Positions 42,979 through 51,565 of a DNA stretch of 61,338 nucleotides are shown one piece after another (within the stretch, counting starts at the first letter, position 1; each line of letters begins with the position of its first letter). This DNA comes from Ilumatobacteraceae bacterium (lineage in GTDB: Bacteria; Actinomycetota; Acidimicrobiia; Acidimicrobiales; Ilumatobacteraceae): assembly GCA_025463305.1 (NCBI GenBank), contig JAOBWK010000038.1, positions 1 to 61,338 of the forward strand. Reading direction: 5' to 3'. The notes beneath the pieces are model-generated. The model did not search any database, was not told where the DNA came from, and saw nothing but the letters and a program-made list of their open reading frames with translations. The position numbers and the translations under genes are program-made.

Positions 42979-44193
42979 GTGCCGTCGCCGGAGGCCGTCG
43001 CCACACCGCTGCGGCTCGGGGATCCCGACGCGTTCAGCGCGGGCGTGCCGTACGCGCAGCTCGCCGAACTGCGCCGCACCGAGCCGGTGTGCTGGCAGCC
43101 GATGGACGGCGAGCCGGGGTTCTTCGCGCTGCTCACCCACGCCGACGTGCAGGCCGCATCGCAGGATCCGCTGCTGTTCTCCTCGAGCGCTGGCGGGGTC
43201 ATGCTCGAGGACTCCACGCCCGAGAACCTCGCCGTCTCGCGGGACATGCTCGTCGTGATGGATCCGCCTCGTCACGGCGGCTACCGCAAGCCGGTGTCGC
43301 CGAGCTTCAAACGAAGCGCGGTCGCCGGGCTCGAGGACCAGATCCGCTCGGTGTGCCGCGACATCATGACCGAGGCCCGAGCGATCGGTCCGGAGGTGGA
43401 GTTCGTCCACGACGTGAGCTCCAAGCTCCCGGCGCGCGTGATCGGCCGGCTGATGGGCCTGCCGGAGGCCGACTGGCCACGGATCCACGAACTGTCCGAG
43501 CAGATGCTCGCGGGCCAGGATCCCGAGATCGTGCAGGGCGACCATCACGAATCGATGATGGCGATGGTCGGCTACGCGATGGGGTTCGCCGGTTCGCGGC
43601 GCAACGCCGCGCCGCAGGACGACCTGACCGATCTGCTGCTCACGGCCACGTTCGACGGCCATCTGATGACCGACCTCGACTTCGCCAGCTTCTTCGTGCA
43701 GCTCGTGGCCGCGGGCAACGACACCACCAAAACGCTCACGTCGTCGGGCCTCGTCGCGCTGCTGCAGCACCCCGATCAGCTGTCCGCTGTCCGCGGCGAC
43801 CCGTCGCTGCTGCACGGCGCCGTCGAGGAGATGCTCCGCTGGGCGAACCCGATCCACTCCATGCGCCGCACCACCACGGCGGACACCACGCTCCACGACG
43901 TGGACATCCCCGCCGGCTCGAAGGTGGCGCTGTACTACACCTCGGCCAACCGAGATGAGCTCGTGTTCGACGACGCCGAGCGGTTCGATGTGCGCCGCCC
44001 ACGCAACCGCCACCTCGCGTTCGGGATCGGCGAGCACTTCTGCCTCGGCGCGCACCTCGCCCGGCTCGAGGCGCGAGTGTTCTTCGAGGAGCTCCTCACG
44101 TCGTTCGGCTCGATCTCACTCGCCGGCGAGCCGGTGCGGCTGCGGTCGAACGTCGTCAACGGCTTTCGGCTGGTCCCGGTCCGGCTCGGCTGA
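42979..44193 (+). CDS. Cytochrome P450
   Basis: A protein of 404 residues. The I-helix has LVAAGNDTTKTLTS, the ExxR is in VEEMLRWANP, and the heme loop is FGIGEHFCLGAHLARLE with the thiolate Cys. The SANRDELVFDDAERFDVRR stretch and the general plan resemble the CYP125/CYP142 clan, which attacks steroid side chains; a terpenoid or other substrate remains possible. The gene starts at a GTG touching the monooxygenase stop. A ferredoxin partner is not seen nearby. Its place near the FadE26/FadE27 genes supports, but does not prove, a steroid role. Confidence 0.92.
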   Translation: MPSPEAVATPLRLGDPDAFSAGVPYAQLAELRRTEPVCWQPMDGEPGFFALLTHADVQAASQDPLLFSSSAGGVMLEDSTPENLAVSRDMLVVMDPPRHGGYRKPVSPSFKRSAVAGLEDQIRSVCRDIMTEARAIGPEVEFVHDVSSKLPARVIGRLMGLPEADWPRIHELSEQMLAGQDPEIVQGDHHESMMAMVGYAMGFAGSRRNAAPQDDLTDLLLTATFDGHLMTDLDFASFFVQLVAAGNDTTKTLTSSGLVALLQHPDQLSAVRGDPSLLHGAVEEMLRWANPIHSMRRTTTADTTLHDVDIPAGSKVALYYTSANRDELVFDDAERFDVRRPRNRHLAFGIGEHFCLGAHLARLEARVFFEELLTSFGSISLAGEPVRLRSNVVNGFRLVPVRLG

Positions 44194-44225
44194 CGGGGGC
44201 CCGTCGTCAGGGGTGACCGACGGGC

Positions 44226-45233
44226 TCAGCCCTGCGCTGCGGCGTAGGCGCCGCCGAGCGCCTCCAGCTCGCGGCCGATGTCCTGACCGGCGAGCGCGAA
44301 GACGACCTCGGTGATGCCCGCTGCCTCGGCGGCGCGCAGCCGGTCGGCGAACGCAGCGGCGTCACCCGTCCAGCCGGTGTTGAGCAGCGCCGGCCCGGCG
44401 AGGTCGAGCAGTGGCCGGTCGCGCTCGGACACCGCGACGAAGTGGCCCTCGTGGACGGCGAGGTGGCGCTGACCATCGGGCCGCTCGGCCTCGATGCCTT
44501 CGCGCCACGCCTGGCCGCCGGGCATGCCGTCGACCGCCTCGGGGCTGAACTCCCAGATGCCGTGGTAGGTCGTCACGTAGTTCGGGCCGATCGCGGCGCG
44601 CACACGCTCGGAGGTGTGATCGTCGCCGGGCTCGAGGATCGTGCCGGACGTGAGCAGAGCGCGGATCTGCCAACGCGGATCGAGCGGCTCGTTCGGCTGC
44701 ATGGCCAGCACCACGCCGTCGGCCGACGCATGCGCGGCGGCGTAGCCCTTCGGGCCCATCGGAGCCATGAGGAGCGGCACGTCGATCGGACGGGGCGGCG
44801 CGAAGCCGTCGGAGTGGATCATCTGGCACGCGCCGCCGTCGACCTCGACGACCTCGCCGGCGAGGAGCGCGCGGAGCTGCGCGACGTAGGTCGACAGGTC
44901 GGCCCACTTCATCGGCACGACGCCCATGGCTCGGCGCGCGGTGAACCCGGTGCCGAACGCGGCCACCAGCCGACCCGGCGCGAGCTCGTCGATGGTGGCG
45001 ATCGCCGACGCGGTCACCATCACGTGGCGCAGGCTCGGCACGGCGACGCCGGTGCCGAGGCCGATCGTCGAGGTGGCCTCAGCGGCACGCGCCAACGCCA
45101 CCCACATGTCGCCGTAGAGCGACGGCGAGTCGTAGGTCCACACCCGCTGGAAGCCGAGGTCCTCGGCGAGCTTGGCGTGGGCCGCGATGTCGCGGTTCGG
45201 CGGGAGTCCGCAGGAGATCCGGATGCCGCTCAT
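44226..45233 (-). CDS. LLM-class F420-dependent oxidoreductase
   Basis: A protein of 335 residues of the luciferase-like/F420 group. It begins IRISCGLPPNRDIAAHAKLA, then GFQRVWTYDSPSLYGDMWVALA, TIGLGTGVAVPSLRHVMVTA, GRLVAAFGTGFTARRAMG and ADGVVLAMQPNEP. The YDSP and FGTGFTARR phrases are typical of F420-dependent reductases of actinobacteria. The substrate is unknown. The ATG at 45233 begins directly at the first strand. It is convergent with the P450 and divergent from a lipoprotein gene. Confidence 0.88.
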   Translation of the reverse strand: MSGIRISCGLPPNRDIAAHAKLAEDLGFQRVWTYDSPSLYGDMWVALARAAEATSTIGLGTGVAVPSLRHVMVTASAIATIDELAPGRLVAAFGTGFTARRAMGVVPMKWADLSTYVAQLRALLAGEVVEVDGGACQMIHSDGFAPPRPIDVPLLMAPMGPKGYAAAHASADGVVLAMQPNEPLDPRWQIRALLTSGTILEPGDDHTSERVRAAIGPNYVTTYHGIWEFSPEAVDGMPGGQAWREGIEAERPDGQRHLAVHEGHFVAVSERDRPLLDLAGPALLNTGWTGDAAAFADRLRAAEAAGITEVVFALAGQDIGRELEALGGAYAAAQG

Positions 45234-45355
45234 GATGAATGCCGATTCTGCACGAGGCGACTGTACGCGCACCACCACCGCTGCATGCTGGCCAGAGACG
45301 TTTGGAGTAGTGCCTACGATGGCCGCGCCACGCTCGGCGGAGCAGAGTCTCGGAC

Positions 45356-45856
45356 ATGATCACGGTTGCGACCGCGCCCAGACGGCCTTCAGGCCGGACG
45401 GCTGGGTGTGGCGTTGCGCTGGTGCTGCTCGTCGCCGGGTGCAGCTCCGGATCGTCGAAGTCGGCGCTCTCACCGCCGCCGACGACGAAGCTCGTCTTCG
45501 ACCGATCGTTCGTCACGCCCGACTCCGACGTCATCACGGTCGCCAGTCCGCTCGCGCTCGACGCTCAGGAGGCCGAGACCGAGCATGGCGGCGTGCGCAC
45601 GTGGAGAGTGCACCTCACCTTGATGAACGGGGGAGAGCACGATTCGATCGTCCCCGAGGTGGTCGTGCAGTGCGGCGCGCAGGAGGTCGGTGCACAGGTC
45701 GGTGGCACCTTGACAGCGTTCGACGCGGTACGGCCTGGCGCGTCCATCGACGGCGACTACGTCGTGAGCGCACCGGCGAGTTCGTGCGCGCAGCCACGCC
45801 TCCGGCTGATCGACGGCGAGTTTGCCGCGTACTCCGACGTGCTCGCCACCCCGTAG
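45356..45856 (+). CDS. Putative lipoprotein
   Basis: A protein of 166 residues with a lipoprotein signal: positive start (RRPSGR), hydrophobic stretch (CGVALVLLVAG) and lipobox LVAGC with the modified Cys29. The mature part is a beta-rich domain of about 125 residues (TWRVHLTLMNGGEHDSIVPE, VVVQCGAQEVGAQVGGTLT), resembling telomeric-repeat-type DUF4352 or immunoglobulin-like lipoprotein domains. I do not recognise a specific family. It is convergent with the next alcohol dehydrogenase gene, with five bases between the stops. Confidence 0.75.
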   Translation: MITVATAPRRPSGRTAGCGVALVLLVAGCSSGSSKSALSPPPTTKLVFDRSFVTPDSDVITVASPLALDAQEAETEHGGVRTWRVHLTLMNGGEHDSIVPEVVVQCGAQEVGAQVGGTLTAFDAVRPGASIDGDYVVSAPASSCAQPRLRLIDGEFAAYSDVLATP

Positions 45857-45861
45857 CAGCG

Positions 45862-46896
45862 TCAGCGGCTGGGCACCAGGATCGCCCGACCGAGGAGCTT
45901 GCCGGCGGCGAGGTCGTCGAACGCGGTGAGACCGTCCTCGAGGTCGTACCGCCTGGTCTCGAGGGTGATCTTCCCGGCCGCAGCGAGCTCGATGACGGCG
46001 CGCTGGTCGGCACGGGTGCCTGCGTACGACTTGCGAAGGTCGACCCCCCACGGCAGCGTGGACCACGGCAGCGCGCCGTACTGGATGGTGCCGCCGCCGA
46101 GGCCGACGAAGCGCAGCGCGCCGTCGGGGGCGATGCAGCCGACCGCGAGGTCCACCGTCGGCTGGATGCCGGTGAAGTCGAAGACGGCGTCGGCGCCGTA
46201 GCCGTTGGTGATGTCGAGGATCTTCGACGCCGTCGTGTCGTCGCTGAGGAACGTGTGCGTGGCCCCGTGCGCAGCGGCGAAGTCGAGCTTGGACTGATCG
46301 AGATCCACGCCGATGAGCGTCGCCTCGGACAGCGCGGCGAGGATCTGCAGGCCGGTGTGCCCGAGTCCGCCGAGGCCGATCACGACGGCAGTGGTGCCGC
46401 TGCCCAGGCGGTGCATCGCGCCGGCGATCGCGTGGTGCGACGTCAGCGCGGCATCGGCGAGCGGGCCGGCCAGCACGGGATCGAGGTCGCCGAGCGGCTC
46501 GAGGAAGCGGGCGTCGACGGCGATGTACTCGGCCATCCCACCCGCCGGCCCGAGGCCGGGGCACGGCGGCAGCGAGGAGCGTCCGGACTCCTCGCACGAG
46601 TTGTCGCGGCCCTCGAGGCAGGAACGGCAGTGTCCGCACGCCCAGACGAGGTAGACGAGCACGGGATCGCCGGCAGCGAAGCCGTCGACGTCCGCGCCCA
46701 CGGTCTCGACCCATCCAGCGGTCTCGTGGCCGAGCGTCAGTGGCGGGCGGTTGATCGGCGCGTGGAGCACGTGCAGGTCGGAGTGGCACAGCCCCGCGCC
46801 GGCGACGCGGACGAGCACCTCGTCGGGTCCGATCGTCGGCACGTCGACGTCGCGCACCTCGATCACGCCGGGTCCGATGAGTTGCAACGCGCGCAT
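45862..46896 (-). CDS. Zinc-dependent alcohol dehydrogenase
   Basis: A protein of 344 residues. Zinc ligands appear in GLCHSDLHVL and LGHETAGWV; the structural zinc lobe has CGHCRSCLEGRDNSC. The coenzyme motif VVIGLGGLGHTGLQIL and VDLDQSKL point to NAD(H). It resembles AdhD/NDMA-type primary alcohol dehydrogenases of actinobacteria. A strong GGAGGGAG lies upstream of the ATG. It is adjacent to and downstream of the KstR-like regulator and acyl-CoA dehydrogenases on the same strand, so it may be read through with them. Confidence 0.9.
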   Translation of the reverse strand: MRALQLIGPGVIEVRDVDVPTIGPDEVLVRVAGAGLCHSDLHVLHAPINRPPLTLGHETAGWVETVGADVDGFAAGDPVLVYLVWACGHCRSCLEGRDNSCEESGRSSLPPCPGLGPAGGMAEYIAVDARFLEPLGDLDPVLAGPLADAALTSHHAIAGAMHRLGSGTTAVVIGLGGLGHTGLQILAALSEATLIGVDLDQSKLDFAAAHGATHTFLSDDTTASKILDITNGYGADAVFDFTGIQPTVDLAVGCIAPDGALRFVGLGGGTIQYGALPWSTLPWGVDLRKSYAGTRADQRAVIELAAAGKITLETRRYDLEDGLTAFDDLAAGKLLGRAILVPSR

Positions 46897-46924
46897 GGCA
46901 CTCCCTCCGTTTTCGTCGAGTCTG

Positions 46925-47566
46925 TCAGTGCCGACCGGTACCGGTCGCAGCGGCCGGACCGGCGCGTCCGGGCAGGCGCACGTCGGCGTCGAGCAGCATC
47001 CGCACGGTCATCGCCAGCTGCTGGGAGACCTGGCTGAACAGGATCCGCCCGCTCGACCAGGCGATCAGCGTCGACAGCCAGACGTGGTTGATGATCTCGA
47101 TGATCGCGTCGCGCGTGTCCGTGTCGAACTCGGCGAGCAGTGGCTCGATGTTGCCGCGCAGGTTCCGGCCGACCTCGCGGCTCGCCCGGCTGACGCCCAC
47201 CTCCGTCGACGACATCGCGCGGATGACCGCCGCCGCCAGCAGCGGCTGGCGCTCGAGCGAGTGGCAGGCGCGGTGGAGCACGTCGGTGACGCGCGAAGCC
47301 GGGGTGCTGCCGCGCGCCGGCCGCTGGTCGAGCTGCGTGCTGAGCTGATCGGTCCAGCTCGACATCACGCTGATGAGGAGGTGGTCCTTCGACGGGAAGT
47401 AGCGGTAGATGGTGCCGAGCGCGACACCGGTGCGTGCGCTGACCTCGCGCATGTGGACCGCGTCGTAGCCGCCTTCGATGGCGAGTGCCATCGCGGCGTC
47501 CACGACGCGGTCGCGCCGATCGCGCTGCTTCGACGTCAGCGGCGTGACGACCTCGATCGGGCTCAC
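46925..47566 (-). CDS. KstR-like TetR-family regulator
   Basis: A protein of 213 residues. The TetR helix-turn-helix is clear: RVVDAAMALAIEGGYDAVHM, then REVSARTGVALGTIYRYFPS and KDHLLISVMSSW. Its wording follows KstR of mycobacteria (GGYEAVQMRAVADRADVAVGTLYRYFPSK), including the C-terminal HVWLSTLIAWSSGR. KstR represses cholesterol catabolic genes and responds to steroid CoA thioesters. The gene starts 13 bases after the FadE27-like gene (GTG 47566), so it is probably autoregulated within the operon. KstR-like boxes are found at about 49966 and 50066. Confidence 0.85.
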   Translation of the reverse strand: MSPIEVVTPLTSKQRDRRDRVVDAAMALAIEGGYDAVHMREVSARTGVALGTIYRYFPSKDHLLISVMSSWTDQLSTQLDQRPARGSTPASRVTDVLHRACHSLERQPLLAAAVIRAMSSTEVGVSRASREVGRNLRGNIEPLLAEFDTDTRDAIIEIINHVWLSTLIAWSSGRILFSQVSQQLAMTVRMLLDADVRLPGRAGPAAATGTGRH

Positions 47567-47579
47567 GCGTCGCTGTGGC

Positions 47580-48698
47580 TCACCCAGCGCGAGCCGCCAG
47601 CTGTGCGCCGATGCGCAGCGCCTGCTCGGTGGCCCCGCCCAGCGAGAACTCGATCTGCTTGGCGAACGAGAAGTAGCGGTGGATCGGGTACTCGGTGGCG
47701 ATGCCCATGCCGCCGTGGAGGTGGACGATCGCGTGCGCGATGCGGTGCCCACCCTCGGCCGCCCAGAACTTCGCGGTGCGAACATCCATCGTTGCGTCGT
47801 CGCCGCACTCGATCGTGAAGATCGCCTGCCACAGCGTGAGGCGGATGCCCTCGACGTCGATGTACGCGTCGGCGCAACGGTGCCCGACGGCCTGGAACGT
47901 GGCGATCGGCCGGCCGAACTGCACCCGCTCCTTGGTGTACGCCGCGGTGTCGCGCAGCGCCTTGTCGGTGACACCGAGCTGCAGGGCGCACAGCCCGACC
48001 GTGGCCCGCTCGATGAGGTGAGCGACGACGGCGTGACCATCGGTGCCGATCAGCGCGTCGGCACCGACGGTCACGCCGTCGAGCTCGACGTAGCCGTAGG
48101 GCTCGTGGGCGGTGGTGTCCTGCGCGGAGATCGTGACCCCCGCAGCGGAGGCCTCGACGAGGAACGCCGCGGGCCGACCGTCGAGCGACGCGGTCACGAT
48201 GATCGCATCGGCGATGGTGGCCGCGGGCACGGTGGTCTTGACGCCGTCGAGCCGGTAGCCGCCGCCGTCAGCGGTGGCCGTGGTGTTCGGCTTGGTCTGG
48301 TCACGGTTGAGCGGCTCGCTCAGCGCGGCGGTGAGGATCTTGGTGCCCTCGATGGCCGGCCGGACCCAGGCATCGATCTGCGCGGCGGAGCCGTACTCGG
48401 CGAGGCAGTCGGCGGCGATCGCGATCGACGCGAGGTACGGCACCGGCGCGAGGGTGCGACCGATCTGCTCGAGCACCAGCGACTGGGTCAGCAGGCCGAG
48501 GCCGCTGCCGCCGACGGATTCGGGCAGGCCGATCCCGAGCAGGTTGGCCTTGGCCAGCTCGGCGTAGAGCGAGGCGTCGTAGCGCGGCTTGCCGCTGGCC
48601 TCCAGTTCGGTGAGCGACTCGTGGGTGACCCGGTCGCCGAGGATCTTGCTCGCGAGTCCGATGACGTCGGTCTGCTCTTCGGTGAAGAAGAAGTCCAT
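47580..48698 (-). CDS. fadE27: Acyl-CoA dehydrogenase, FadE27/ChsE5-like subunit
   Basis: A protein of 372 residues that tracks FadE27 of M. tuberculosis: MDFFFTEEQTDVIGLASKIL, LPESVGGSGLG, ATFQAVGHRCADAYIDVEG, FWAAEGGHRIAHAIVHLHGG, and FAKQIEFSLGGATEQALRIG in place of the usual GGTxEIQ tail. In the known complex this subunit pairs with FadE26 as an alpha2-beta2 heterotetramer with two active sites, oxidising the 26-carbon steroid-CoA side chain. The FadE26-like gene lies directly upstream. AGGAGCAGC precedes the ATG. It should act only with its partner. Confidence 0.88.
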   Translation of the reverse strand: MDFFFTEEQTDVIGLASKILGDRVTHESLTELEASGKPRYDASLYAELAKANLLGIGLPESVGGSGLGLLTQSLVLEQIGRTLAPVPYLASIAIAADCLAEYGSAAQIDAWVRPAIEGTKILTAALSEPLNRDQTKPNTTATADGGGYRLDGVKTTVPAATIADAIIVTASLDGRPAAFLVEASAAGVTISAQDTTAHEPYGYVELDGVTVGADALIGTDGHAVVAHLIERATVGLCALQLGVTDKALRDTAAYTKERVQFGRPIATFQAVGHRCADAYIDVEGIRLTLWQAIFTIECGDDATMDVRTAKFWAAEGGHRIAHAIVHLHGGMGIATEYPIHRYFSFAKQIEFSLGGATEQALRIGAQLAARAG

Positions 48699-48766
48699 GG
48701 CTCAGCTGCTCCTGCGTGTGTTCGAGGTCGTCGGGTGGGAGGGGATGGTGTGGATCGTTCGTGCGC

Positions 48767-49945
48767 TCATCGCGGGGCCCTCGGCATCCCGAGGCCGACC
48801 ATCGCGATGATGTCGCGCTGGATCTCGTTGGTGCCGCCGCCGAACGTGAGGATCAGCGAGCCGCGGTAGGCCTGCTCGATGGTTCCCTTGAGGATGGCTC
48901 CGGGGGAGTCGGCGCGTACGAAGGCCTCGTCGGCGAAGCATTCCATCAGCAGCCGGTAGGCCTCGGTCGAGAACTCGGTGCCGAACACCTTCGTCGCCGA
49001 CGCGTCGGCTGGGCTGACGCCGCGTGACACGCCCCAGGCGATCTTCCAGTTGATCAGCTTGAGGAACTCGACCTTGGCGTGCACGCGGCCGAGGTTGGCC
49101 TGCACCCACTGCTGATCGATGATGCGCGAGCCGTCGGCGAGCTTGGTGTTGGCCGCCCAGTCGGCGGTCTCGGCGAGGGCGCGCTGCACGCCGGCGGGCG
49201 AGCACAGTGCGACGCGCTCGCGGTTGAGCTGGCCGGTCACGAGCCGCCAGCCCTCGTTCAGGCCGCCGACGATCGCGGACACGGGAACGCGCACGTCCTC
49301 GTAGAACGTCTGGCTCGTGGTGGCGCCGCTGAGGGTGTGCACCGGCGTGAAGCTGAAGCCCTTCGCCGTCGTCGGCACGAGGAACATCGTGATGCCCTTG
49401 TGCTTCGGTGCATCGGGATCGGTGCGCGCGGCGAGCCACACGTAGTCGGCCGAGTCGATCAGGCTCGTCCACATCTTCGAGCCGTTGATCACGTACTCGT
49501 CGCCGTCGCGCACGGCGCGGGTCGTCAGGCTGGCGAGGTCCGTGCCGGCATCGGGCTCGGAGTAGCCGATCGCGAAGTGCATCTCGCCGCGCAGGATCTT
49601 CGGTAGGAAGAAGTCCTTCTGCTCGTCGGTGCCGAACTCCATGATCGTCGGGCCCACCGTGTTGATGGTGAGGAACGGCAGGGGGATGCGCGCGGTGAGC
49701 GCCTCGTCGCTGAAGATCAGCTGCTCCATCATCGTGCGGTTCTGGCCGCCGTACTGCTCCGGCCAGCCGATGCCGAGCCAGCCGTCGGTGCCGAGCTGCT
49801 TGATGGTGTCGCGGTACACCTGGCGACCCTCGCCTTCGATGCCGAGCGCGAGGCCGGCCCGACGCTCTGGCGTCATCAGGTTGGCGAAGTACTCGCGCAG
49901 CTCGAGCTGCAGCGCCTCCTGCTCGGGTGTGTACTTGATGTGCAT
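48767..49945 (-). CDS. fadE26: Acyl-CoA dehydrogenase, FadE26/ChsE4-like subunit
   Basis: A protein of 392 residues that follows M. tuberculosis FadE26 nearly word for word in places: YTPEQEALQLELREYFANLM with TPERR, GWLGIGWPEQYGGQ, IGYSEPDAGTDLASL, NGSKMWTSLIDSADYVWLA, QWVQANLGRVHAKVEFLKLI, SPADASATKVFGTE, ILTFGGGTNEIQRDIIAMVG. With FadE27 it forms the steroid-26-oyl-CoA dehydrogenase. The ATG has AGGAGAGG upstream. It heads the operon FadE26, FadE27, KstR-like regulator, and its promoter region contains a gaacaagttc box. Confidence 0.92.
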   Translation of the reverse strand: MHIKYTPEQEALQLELREYFANLMTPERRAGLALGIEGEGRQVYRDTIKQLGTDGWLGIGWPEQYGGQNRTMMEQLIFSDEALTARIPLPFLTINTVGPTIMEFGTDEQKDFFLPKILRGEMHFAIGYSEPDAGTDLASLTTRAVRDGDEYVINGSKMWTSLIDSADYVWLAARTDPDAPKHKGITMFLVPTTAKGFSFTPVHTLSGATTSQTFYEDVRVPVSAIVGGLNEGWRLVTGQLNRERVALCSPAGVQRALAETADWAANTKLADGSRIIDQQWVQANLGRVHAKVEFLKLINWKIAWGVSRGVSPADASATKVFGTEFSTEAYRLLMECFADEAFVRADSPGAILKGTIEQAYRGSLILTFGGGTNEIQRDIIAMVGLGMPRAPR

Positions 49946-49964
49946 GCCGGGATCCTCTCCTGGT

Positions 49965-49976
49965 GGAACAAGTTCT
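49965..49976. promoter_or_regulatory. KstR-like operator ggaacaagttct
   Basis: The core gaac-aa-gttc is a perfect inverted repeat. It matches the AACnnGTT heart of the mycobacterial KstR operator (about TAGAACnnGTTCTA). It lies 20 bases before the FadE26-like start in the divergent gap 49946-50092. Binding by the KstR-like regulator encoded at 46925-47566 is inferred. Confidence 0.6.
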
Positions 49977-50063
49977 CGTTTTGCATCCTGGCATCCGCGT
50001 CGGCCGATCACCATGTCGAGCGCACGGACGATCGTTCCTCGTCGGTGGCTCCACCTCACGACT

Positions 50064-50077
50064 GCAACACGTTCTCG
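50064..50077. promoter_or_regulatory. Second KstR-like box gcaacacgttctcg
   Basis: Contains AACacGTT (50066-50073) with one flanking base pair less symmetrical than the first box. It lies about 16 bases upstream of the GTG of the divergent hydrolase gene, 90 bases from the first box. Two boxes in one short gap are unlikely by chance, though each alone would not be. Confidence 0.45.
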
Positions 50078-50092
50078 CGGTATGGTCCGGAC

Positions 50093-50761
50093 GTGACCGA
50101 CCAGGTGCATCCCGCCGATCTGCTCGAACCGCTCGGCATGACCGAGATCGAGATCGGTCCCGGGGTGCGGATCAGCGAGATCTACACGATGAGCGGCATG
50201 GTCGGGCTGATGTGGTTCGGCCCGATCGACGCCGAGCGGTTGGTCGTTGCCTGCAACGGCGGCATGGGCGGGTTCCTCGGCCCGGGCCGGGGCATGTTCC
50301 CGGCCATCGGCCGGCGCCTCGCCGACGACGGGATCGCCACCGTCAGCGTCGACTACCGACGTCCGTCGCACCTCCAGCTGAGCGTGCTCGACGCGATCGC
50401 CGCGGTCGATCTCGCCGCCCAGCGCGGCGCCTCGCGGGTGGTCGCGATCGGCCACTCGTTCGGCGGCGCAGTGGCGGTGAACGTCGGGCTCGCGCTGCCC
50501 CGCGCCGTCGCCGGGGTGTGCACCCTGTCGACGCAGTCGGCAGGCTGCGAAGGAGCGGCCGGGCTCGCACCGCGACCGTTCCTCCTCATCCACGGCAGCG
50601 ACGACGACGTGCTGCCGGCCGAGACCAGCGAGGTCGTGCAGATGCTCGCCGGTGGTCACGGCGACGTCCAGATCGTGCCGGGCGAAGGCCACGGCCTCTC
50701 GAACAACCCGCAGCGCATCATCGACCGCGTCTGCGGCTGGGTCGCAAGCGTCTTCGACTGA
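50093..50761 (+). CDS. Alpha/beta-hydrolase (dienelactone hydrolase-like)
   Basis: A protein of 222 residues. Strands and the nucleophile elbow are clear: RLVVACNGGMGGFLG, IATVSVDYRRPS, VVAIGHSFGGAVAVNV (GHSFG elbow Ser), PRPFLLIHGSDDDVLP with the acid Asp, and GEGHGLSNN with the His. It has the size of dienelactone-hydrolase-like enzymes. The substrate is unknown. It is divergent from the FadE26-like gene, with a KstR-like box before its GTG start, which suggests a role in steroid or related ester hydrolysis. Confidence 0.83.
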   Translation: MTDQVHPADLLEPLGMTEIEIGPGVRISEIYTMSGMVGLMWFGPIDAERLVVACNGGMGGFLGPGRGMFPAIGRRLADDGIATVSVDYRRPSHLQLSVLDAIAAVDLAAQRGASRVVAIGHSFGGAVAVNVGLALPRAVAGVCTLSTQSAGCEGAAGLAPRPFLLIHGSDDDVLPAETSEVVQMLAGGHGDVQIVPGEGHGLSNNPQRIIDRVCGWVASVFD

Positions 50762-50779
50762 GGTCGACCAGTCCGGTTC

Positions 50780-51379
50780 CTAGGCAGCGCCGACCGTGCC
50801 CGGTGCCGGGACGTAGGGCTGGAAGAAGTCGTTCGCCGGCACACCGGACAGGCTCAGCACGATCGCCGGGATCGACACGCCGTCGATCTCCTCGCGGATG
50901 ATGTCGGCGTGGCCCGCGTGGCGGGCGAACTCCTCGATCTGGTGGACGAAGTAGTAGCGGGCGTTCGCCGGGCGGGCGTCGTAGATGCCGTCCCACGGTG
51001 CAGGCGGCTCGACAGTCGGTGCGCTCGGATCGGTGGCCGCGATCGCAGCGATGTACGTGACTCGGACCTCGTCGAAGGCAGCGAGCACGCTCTCGCCGGT
51101 CTCGTCGTCGGACAGTGCGAACGCACCCATGTACGCCGCGAACGCCTGCTCGTCGAGGGCGCGGGGCGGGGCATCGGGATCGGTCAGGCGCGCCACGGCG
51201 CCGCGCATGCCGTGGGTCGCGTGCTTGATCAGCCCGCCGATCGAGAGGGCGCTGCGGCACGGACGTAGGCGGACCTGCTCGTCGGTCAGCCCGATCGCAG
51301 CGGCGCGGATCGCGGTCAGTTGCTGATCCAGGTAGCGGACGATCCCGGTGATCTCGTCGTTGGATGCTGGTGCGTACAT
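50780..51379 (-). CDS. DinB-superfamily (DUF664) protein
   Basis: A protein of 199 residues with a DinB-like four-helix bundle: ITGIVRYLDQQLTAIRAAAI, LTDEQVRLRPCRSALSIGGL, IKHATHGMRGAV and VHQIEEFARHAGHADIIREE. The metal-binding histidines are in IKHATHG and FARHAGHAD. DUF664 proteins are mycothiol- or bacillithiol-linked transferases; such a role is plausible in this phylum. The ATG opens just before the first helix. It is convergent with the hydrolase gene at 50093. Confidence 0.83.
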   Translation of the reverse strand: MYAPASNDEITGIVRYLDQQLTAIRAAAIGLTDEQVRLRPCRSALSIGGLIKHATHGMRGAVARLTDPDAPPRALDEQAFAAYMGAFALSDDETGESVLAAFDEVRVTYIAAIAATDPSAPTVEPPAPWDGIYDARPANARYYFVHQIEEFARHAGHADIIREEIDGVSIPAIVLSLSGVPANDFFQPYVPAPGTVGAA

Positions 51380-51565
51380 GTTCGGCTCCGATGGTTGAGG
51401 GTTGCTGCGTCCAGCATGTGCCCTGACCCGGACACCATGTGTCCGGTTCAATGCCGATCGTGCGATTCGGGTCGGCCAACAACGAGAGCGCAGGCACGGC
51501 GAATGTCACTGGACGACATCGTGAGTGCCTGCGTCCGCGAGGCGCGTCGCTGCGGCGGCGCTCGA

